The notes under the pieces are model-generated. The model saw nothing but the letters and a program-made list of their open reading frames with translations, did no database searches and was not told the origin of the DNA. Shown here piece by piece: positions 56,101 through 64,000 of a stretch of DNA of 64,000 nt; positions within the stretch are counted from its first letter, which is position 1; the number at the start of each line of letters is the position of its first letter. The stretch is from Limonium bicolor (Eukaryota; Streptophyta; Magnoliopsida; Caryophyllales; Plumbaginaceae). The position numbers were made by a program, and so were the translations under genes. Where the stretch lies: NCBI GenBank assembly GCA_023374045.1, contig CM041778.1:100504839-100568838 (forward strand), written 5' to 3'.

Positions 56101-59100
56101 TAAGCATAGCATGATAATATCAAGTAACCACACAAGGACAATAATGTCACATAGAACAAGACTTCAGAAAGTCAAGTTAGCTGAACTGAAATCTCTTAGT
56201 GATAGTCGGGTCCACACAATGGGACTGACAGGTATAACCGAACATCTTAAATAGTGGAGGTATAGTGACCTCGTTAAGATTGAAAGGTTGGGTATAAAAA
56301 CCCCAGGAGATAACGTAGTTAAACCCTGAACTGAGAGGCGTGGGAAATAGAATCCCACTAGAGGAATGAAGTCTTCCTCAAACTGAAGGGCATTAGAAGC
56401 CCGGGAGAAATAGAGTCTTCCTCCCAACTGAAAGTTCCGTCGCGACGTAGATAGGAGACGACCTGAGACAGGTACAGCTCCTGTAGCATGCATGGCCAGA
56501 TCCAACTGGGCTCCTCATTCTCGTAGTATAGAATTGTTAAGTGTCATATAAAGATGTTGACAAGAACCCAATGTATAATGTCAATTATCACGTTTAGGAT
56601 AATGACGTTTGTTATAAAGTGAAGTTAGTGAGAGACTTGGGTACAAGTCCTCGGTATACTGAAACGCAGGTATTTAATCCACTGGTATAGTAGTGTTTGT
56701 ATGCGTGGGACATACACGTTGTAGTCAGCATCATTCACGCACATAAAATAATACGACAGTGCACAAGTGTAAAACAACAGTTTACATTAATTATCTTGGT
56801 CGTTATTACAAACAACAGATAGCACACAAGCCGGTGTAATCCGGTAGCAAACAGGTTGCAAGAATTCCATACCGTTCACCGTAGACTGTACTTGTTTAGT
56901 TCCCGGTCAACGTCTGGTCAAACAATGTCCTAAAAATAGGATTAATCTGAGAGTGTTAATTTATGTAACTCTCGTATAATAATTTTATTGTTTCATGAAA
57001 CGATTTCATATTCGTTATTTCATGTGAGGTTTATTCCTTCATATTTAGGTAGTTCCTTTAACCTCTTTCCCTTATAATTAATTAAGGTACTTATATATTT
57101 CCAAAACATGTAGTCTTAACTTATAAGACTTATATTGTGTGGTAATTTCTTTTAATTACCTTATGATTGGATGTATAACTTATTTGTCACTCCTTGTGGT
57201 ATTTCTAAATCTTTTAATGTATAAATATATATACATATTTATTCATGCACTATATTTATTATTTATTTTTAATTGTCTAAGTGACATAACAACTTTATAA
57301 TTTCTTAACTATATTTACATGTCACACTTGGACATTATATTCTTATAATTCTTTGTTATTCTCCTCTTAACCATAAATAATATCTATTGGTTACAATTAA
57401 ATTCCTTATAACTATATAACCATAGTTTTAATCCCTTAATCACTTATTCTCATTCCCTTTTGATTTACTTGAAAATCTAAAATATATATATTTCACACAC
57501 AATTATTATTTATGTTATTTATATATAATTGTCTAAATGACATAACCTCTTAATAAATCTCAATCTATATTTACATGTCATACATGGACATGTTATTAAC
57601 ATATCTTTTATTAATTACTAACTAACCCAAAATAGTATTATTTCTTTTACAAGTAAATTACTTGTACTCGTATATCATATAGTTTTAATTTCATAAATCC
57701 TTAAATCATAATTTTCTTTTCTAAATATCTTAAATATCCATATAGGACCTACAAATATTTTTAATCTCATAATTACAACATACTTTTCGGTTAATATATT
57801 ATAACCTCATTTATTTCTTAAACTTTACATTAAACTCCAAGATACATTATATTACATAGTTTTATTTCCTTAAATAATTAATTCACCTAACCACCACTAT
57901 AAATTTAGTAATTATTATTTGAACACTTTTACTTTTATAAATCACCAACTAGCCTCATTAATTTTCGGCTTTGTCTTAGAATTTCTTATAATTACTCTTT
58001 AACCCCAAAAACTTTACATAATTTATATATTCACTTATAAACTATAGTTTTAATATTTAATTCCTTAAAATTTTGAAAGTGAACTTAATAATTCTCTTAA
58101 TTATGAATTCGCCCACTAATAAGTTCTAAACTTTCATAACAACTTTTATAAATTATATAATAGCCCAAAACTTTATAAAATGATATTTTAACACTTGTTT
58201 AAATTATCTAAAATTTATAAAATTAATTCCTAACCTTATATTATATTATATTTATACCAAACAAACCTTTAACTCTCGGTTTTCACATTAAACTCACCAA
58301 ACTTTTTAAAATTATATTTAAGCCACATAACTTAATTAATTAGCCATTTAAGCACTAATAAATATTTTTAACTCACCAAACTTTATAGTATAAGTTTATA
58401 TACATAAATAGCTCATTAAAATCTATTTAACACTTAGACAATTCGGCCATAATTTAATAGTGACCATATAGTATATAAAAGTGGATTTATATGTCATAAT
58501 AAATGTACATAAATTCATATGAGTCATATAACTCATGTAAAAATTATTGTAATGTCCTATATTGATCCTTAGCCCATTAAAATCTATTCTTAACCTTTTG
58601 AATCCGGCCATGATTATTATCACCTTATAATTGCTAAAACTTGATTTAAACCTTATAATAAATACATATAATTGTATATAAGCCATATAACATTTCCAAA
58701 AATTATGCTAATGACCTAGAATGATTATAAACTCAAAATAGAGCAAATAATCCTTAAATATTTCTGTTTGAATATATGTGCATCCTAATTAATTTTTATG
58801 ACACATATTTATACCTTTAAGGTAATAATCTTACCTTATATTTTATAATTTATTTTATTGGCATTATAGTCCATATATTTTTCGGCCTTAATTTATTTAA
58901 AGGTTACACTAAATTTTTATATCAAAGTTTGAAGCTTAAATCAAACTTAAACTTAATAAATCTTAATTATATATACTTACTTCTTAATTCAAGACAATTC
59001 TTGTACTTGATTTCTCCTTGAATTCCAAGCTCTCCAAATGCTATTTTGATGAAGGTATTTTCGGCCTCCTTATACACATGTTGGAGATCTATTTGTTAGA

Positions 59101-61243
59101 CTTCTAACAAGAATTTATAAATAATTTTTGGAGTAGTTTTATAAGAGTTTACCTTAGGAATTTTTCAAGGAATTTTTTTGGTAGACCTTGAGAGGATTGT
59201 AGATCTAGATTTCCTTCATGAAATGATGAAGATAATATAGGTTTAGAAGCTCAAGAATTCGTCACTAATTATAGACACCATATGGTGGAAGATAAGGATC
59301 ACCTCACCTTACTGAAATTTCCAGATTGTGCACTCTCTGCGGTTTTTGTCACCCAGAGCTGAAATGACCACGAAAATTAATGATCCTTATATGCCTGGAA
59401 AGCTAATTCAAAGAGGAACAACTTTTATGTTGAGAAGATTTTGAGAAAACTTACAGAAAATTCATAATATCTCCCGAACTGAGACCTATTGAACAGATTT
59501 CTGCTGTGAACCACTTCGCCTTCTTTTGTTCACCCAGAACTGAATACACCATGAAAATTTATGTTCTTTATATGTATGGAAAGCTAATTCGTAGAGGAAC
59601 AAGTTTGATGTTGGGAAGATTTCGAGATAACTTACTGAAAATTACAGAATCTCTCCCGAAGTCAGACCTCTTGAACAGATCTGCTACTTGACTCTTGTTT
59701 TGTAAGTTTAGCTAGGAATTTTGACATAGGATGGAGTTAGAACTCAAACCTCCATTGTTGGAGCTTGAAGCTAGGAAAGAAGAAGAAGAAAAGAGAGCAA
59801 TGAAGCTTACCATTTCGTTCATGTGAAAGGCAAGGAAGAGAATGAAGCTCACGTAAGGAAATAGGTAAGGAATGGAATAGATTTTTCTTTTGAATTTCCA
59901 AAGTAGCTTACATGTCATTTGTTGTCTTCATTCTCCTCATAATTTCGGTAACATGGGCTGCTATTATAACAACTGATTTTTGATGATTAAAACTTTAGCA
60001 CATGGCTAGGTTAGCTAGGTATTTCATTTGAATTTTAATAAGGCAATATAGCCTTCTTTCCATGCTCAATTTCGGACACATGAGCTGCTCCAAGACAAGA
60101 AGATTTTGGTTGTATTAGGCAATGACATATGTGTAGTTGGATGGTGTATTCTTTTGGTTATTAAATGAACAATCATCCCCTTCTTTTACAGCCTAAAAAT
60201 CGCCAGCCTTCATGTGATAGCAAGGTTGTTTTGTTTTGTAGTAGCACATGGAAATAAAGCTAGGTGTAGTTTGTACTTTTGTGTATTTAATTTCCATTGA
60301 TATAATACAAGCTAATCTTCTCTTCTTTTTGATGCAGGAAATCGGTGGGGAAGGCTCCCTTTGACAGATTTTATTTGTCATTTTAACATATAGCACATGG
60401 GAAGGTGAGTCACCATATTTGAAGCCTTTTATAAACTTTTAAGGCAAATTTTATACTAGTTTTTGGACATAAATTCGGCCCCTATAGAGAGCCTTGTTGA
60501 CTAGCCTCACCAACTGATTTATAAGGTCATTTTAACCCTATTTAAGATTACCAATTCGTGGCATGTCAAAAACTACAAGGCAATTGCGTAAAACGCGTTT
60601 TCGTGACACCCGAAGGTGTGTTTTTGTGCTCTAAGGAAATTTTGGGAAACAAATTGTTTTTATGAGTTCCAAGTGTTTGTAAACACTTATTATAGTAAAT
60701 AAACATATATTAAGATGTTACATTGAGTTATATGGGGTTACATCAACCCATGACATAATTTACGGGCCATCGGGACGCACCCGGGCAAAAAGGAGCGCTA
60801 AGGAATCCTCCTGTTGTTTTTGCTGAATTTTGAGGAACCACTTCGTGGGTTCTCTTTATAATGGTTAATAATGATGTTAGGAACTCAAGGAATTAATTTT
60901 ATAGGAGTTCGTGCCACCTCGGCACTCCTCCGGACTTTTCGTGCTTTAAGGAGCGGGCGTGAGCACTCCCGAGCATTTTGCGTATTTGACTGAATATAGC
61001 CTAAGGAATATATTTATATATTCATATAATGAGTGTATGACCATTTGGCTTAAGTTTTAGAAGGTCATACAAGGTCATGCTTGATCACATGTTTCTAAGG
61101 CGTTTTAGCGTTTATGGAGGAACGACTATTTTTACGTAACGTTCTCATGCATGGGTTTGCATGCGTACGTGAAATGATTTATATTTGAATTATTTTCCAT
61201 TAAATAATGGTTTAATATTATTAATTAGATTTGGGGTATTTCA
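56101..61243 (-). mobile_element. Chromovirus-type LTR, probably solo (about 5.1 kb)
   Basis: Ends at 61243 with GGGGTATTTCA, identical to the LTR end of the element at 1896, and contains the shared ATACCGTTCACC motif near 56870. No gag or pol. The left end is uncertain: GTAAA at 56096-56100 matches GTAAA at 61244-61248, a possible target duplication, but the adjoining TAAGCATAGC is not a canonical TGTAACACC terminus. About 59000-60500 could contain further insertions. Confidence 0.5.
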
Positions 61244-61862
61244 GTAAACTACACTGGATTCCTCACCTCAATCTCACACCATCTCTCTCTCATAATGTTT
61301 AAGATCTGCTCTTAGTCTTATGGAGAGTATAATTTATTAACCAGCGGCCCAATGGGTCACGCATACCTAGAAGTAATCTAGGTTATATTCATGTTCGAGA
61401 TCCATGCTCTAGAGACCGACAATGTCGTGACTCATACCTAAATGTTTTACTTAGGTTGCCATATACTTAATATTAATACTATGGTATTATATCAAGTAAC
61501 CGTCGTGTATTCACATTAACGTATATGTATGTTTATATAAGCCGATCTATAGTGGACGTAGTGTTAGTCCCGTGGGACGCTCGTGCATAAATGATTAATG
61601 CAGTAACACTTAATCACATACATTTATCCACACACATAACCCACAAGTTATATCAACCAAATCCGAGCCCAAGGAGTTTCCTTAGGACAACTCGGATCAA
61701 ACCCCTTTACATACCGTTCACCAAGACCTAGGATGCGCAGTGTAGACCACTAGCTCGTCAAGCGTCCTCGTCTGAAGTATAATCTAAACGGTAATAAACT
61801 ATAAGTCAGTCTCCATGACTAACTACATCCGGTATCTCCGAATAACAAGTAACCCCGACAGT
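61244..61862 (-). mobile_element. Second chromovirus-type LTR, left part
   Basis: Contains ATATCAAGTAACC, GTCCCGTGGGACG and CATACCGTTCACC, in the same order as the related sequence at 56120-56880. It is interrupted at 61863 by a solo LTR and appears to continue at 63242. Confidence 0.5.
61858..61862. repeat. Target site duplication ACAGT, left copy
   Basis: ACAGT precedes the TG terminus at 61863 and matches 63237-63241. Confidence 0.8.
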
Positions 61863-63236
61863 TGATAAGTGTCCAAATGAGCATGTTTTATAGGTGTATT
61901 TCATATATTATATTAGCACTTTTCTTGCTCATTTCTCCACTTTGGTTAGTTTTCCTCTAGTTATGTTTTATTGATTATATCACAAATTTATTGGTTAAAC
62001 ATGAGGAAAACCAAGCTAGGATCAAAGTACACGAAGAGACGAACGCGTAGGCGAAAACGGGGATCAAATCGGAGCTAAAACGAATATTTTAGAGGCAATT
62101 GAAGTTGGGCCCGTACAGAAAATCGACACGTCCGAACCAGTCTGGTCCGGACAGTGGTCCGGACATATCGATTTTGCCAGCGTACAGAGCAGGTCGGCTA
62201 TCTCTTCACACGGAAATACCACCGACTTACCTCCCCCTTTTACCTATATTTCTCTATAAATACACCTCCAAACCTCCATTAAAATATATCTCATTCCACC
62301 CCAAACTTATGCCATTTTTCCTCCATAAAAATACCATAAAACTCTCCAAAAATCATACATCTCATCCACATATTATCCACATAAATTCCATACAACACCT
62401 CATTCCATAAAAACATTCCATTACCATACTGTTGTTCTGTCCAACCTCTGCCCAAATATTAGCAGTCAAGATAGTGGAGCTAAATTAATTATCTTTCCCA
62501 GATGATTTCTTTTACTTCTCATTATGTCTTTTTAATTATGTTGGGCTAAGAGGATTTACTCCGGGTGAAGGTTTGGCCGTAATTTGTTTAATTATGTAAT
62601 CTATATTTCTACCGGTTAAAATCAATACAGTTTGTTACGATTAAAGTTTATCTCTCACCTTTTTAATAAATTTCATGAATTTATTAAAATGCTTTACTAA
62701 GTCTATTTTGATCAGACCGGTGATAAATAGACCGGTTAATTAAGCCGTAAATCTGGAGAAAGCTTATTATGACTTAATAAGTTAGCATTTTCAGATGTAA
62801 ATATAATTCCTCGCACTTAACCGCCGTTTACATATGTTTTGCTCGAACCTGGATTAGACCGAGCATTTTCTGGTAAACGAGTTCTTATGAGTCTATGATT
62901 TAGTCCTTAAGATAATAACAGGAACTTTGCCAAACTATTATAATAAACCGGTAGAGATAGCATAATTAATCAGATTATACAAACCTAAACCCGGAGTTCC
63001 GTTTAATTTATCTGTTGTTTTACTTACAAAAACAAGTCAATTAATCCCCCTCTTGTGACAAAGCTTAGGTACTTAATAATTCCACTTAGTCCCACGGTTC
63101 GATATCCGGTCGCTTACACTTTACTATACTACTACGACTGGGATTTGTTTGCAGCCCGACTGTTATTTTGAGTTTTAATTTCTTTTCTTTTAGTCTAATT
63201 ACACCAGTTCCAACCACTCTTAATAAATAGTCTGCA
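61863..63236 (+). mobile_element. Solo LTR of an Athila-type element (1374 bp)
   Basis: Begins TGATAAGTGTCC and ends AATAGTCTGCA, like the Athila LTR at 20917-23025. It shares with it the block CCCACGGTTCGAT, TTTACTATACTACTACGAC and TTTGCAGCCCGA. No primer site follows, and it is flanked by ACAGT on both sides, so it is a solo LTR formed by LTR-LTR recombination. It carries a small GTCCGAAC/GGTCCGGAC inverted-repeat cluster at about 62128-62165. Confidence 0.85.
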
Positions 63237-63241
63237 ACAGT
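63237..63241. repeat. Target site duplication ACAGT, right copy
   Basis: Follows the CA terminus at 63236. Confidence 0.8.
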
Positions 63242-64000
63242 TCATCCCCATATTCTACAGTTGTTTGTTACGGGTTTCTCTAAAACAGTCGGTTTTGTTA
63301 CTAAAACTCGTATGTCATAATAGTTCAACTGTTAAGTTTAATTCGTTATTTTTCTTTAATCTTATCCACCATTAATATAGGTACATAACCTATAGTTGCA
63401 TGTATGCATGCATTATTATATTATATTGTATTATTTTCCACCATCCATTATAATACATTGTATTATATACCCCATTATATTTTGCAAATAATATTTGCAT
63501 CCAAAAACTCATAACTTATAGTTCGTAACTATTTTATGTATTAACCACCACCATTATATTATATGGTTTCCAACCATAATATATATATTCATCCTTATAT
63601 ACATTATTCTTGTGTATGTATATATTTACCACGTAGGTAAGTTTCGTGAGTTATAAAACTCTTACATTATATGTTACATTTTATCATCTTATATTAGATG
63701 ATTATTCCCATTAGTTGTATTATATTATACAACTTATATTAAGATTATTATCCTAATATTATGTAACATTTTAAGTCGTATATTTACAACTCTTAAGGTT
63801 TATTCCATAAATACCTTAGTTTATAAATCTCATTTATTTATAGTTTGTCACATTATTTAATGTGAATATCCTTACTTATTTTAATCCCATCTAAACCATA
63901 TAATTGTTATAACATTTATAACATTATAGACCTTAGTCTAAAATTCAATATTTCTAACCTTAATAATTTGGTACAGCCCTTGAATTTATTTAAATTCTAT
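63242..64000 (-). mobile_element. Second chromovirus-type LTR, right part (runs out of the window)
   Basis: AT-rich non-coding DNA that continues the LTR interrupted at 61862. Composition and short motifs resemble the inverted counterpart at 1300-1700. No gene. Confidence 0.4.

Overview
This is nuclear DNA from a flowering plant, most likely a dicot with a repeat-rich genome. The evidence is a spliced plant-type gene for SGF11, AT-rich intergenic sequence, and nested Ty3/Gypsy LTR retrotransposons of the chromovirus (Tekay/Del-like) and Athila lineages. I recognise one host gene with a complete coding sequence; nearly everything else is transposable-element sequence.

Layout. 1-16865: an old chromovirus-type LTR is split by a complete minus-strand chromovirus (1896-16157). 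That element has two 3.8-kb LTRs, target duplication TAACT, a tRNA-iMet primer site, and broken gag, protease, RT/RNase H and integrase-chromodomain genes. Between gag and protease it carries about 1 kb of a foreign host gene, an ALKBH1-type 2-oxoglutarate/Fe(II) dioxygenase, now a pseudogene. 16866-23025: an Athila deletion derivative that has lost gag, protease and RT. 23026-28800: a gene island with a 410-bp foldback MITE just upstream of SGF11 (coding exons 25351-26858). 28817-29799: the 3' part of a LINE. 29800-36293: a largely non-coding LTR element with 511-bp LTRs and many CCGGTAG motifs. 36294-38307: an Athila pol fragment. 38308-42374: a non-autonomous Athila relative (LTR, tRNA-Asp primer site, short ORF, 3' non-coding block), truncated at its 3' end. 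42375-53677: a nearly full-length but broken minus-strand Athila element. 53678-56100: unclassified sequence with a very short tRNA-derived SINE at 55657. 56101-64000: minus-strand chromovirus-type LTRs, interrupted by an Athila-type solo LTR (61863-63236) with target duplication ACAGT.

How the parts relate. The autonomous elements encode gag, protease, reverse transcriptase, RNase H and integrase for copy-and-paste replication, but every copy here has stops or frameshifts. Three distinct Athila-type elements (19512, 41166, 45538) share a pair of small stem-loops just after the pol or ORF region. The second stem differs by compensatory changes while its loop is invariant, which points to a conserved RNA element. 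LTRs of several families also carry arrays of GTCCG-based inverted repeats.

Limits. Everything was read by eye. Identity levels, copy numbers and ages were not computed, and family assignments rest on recognised motifs.
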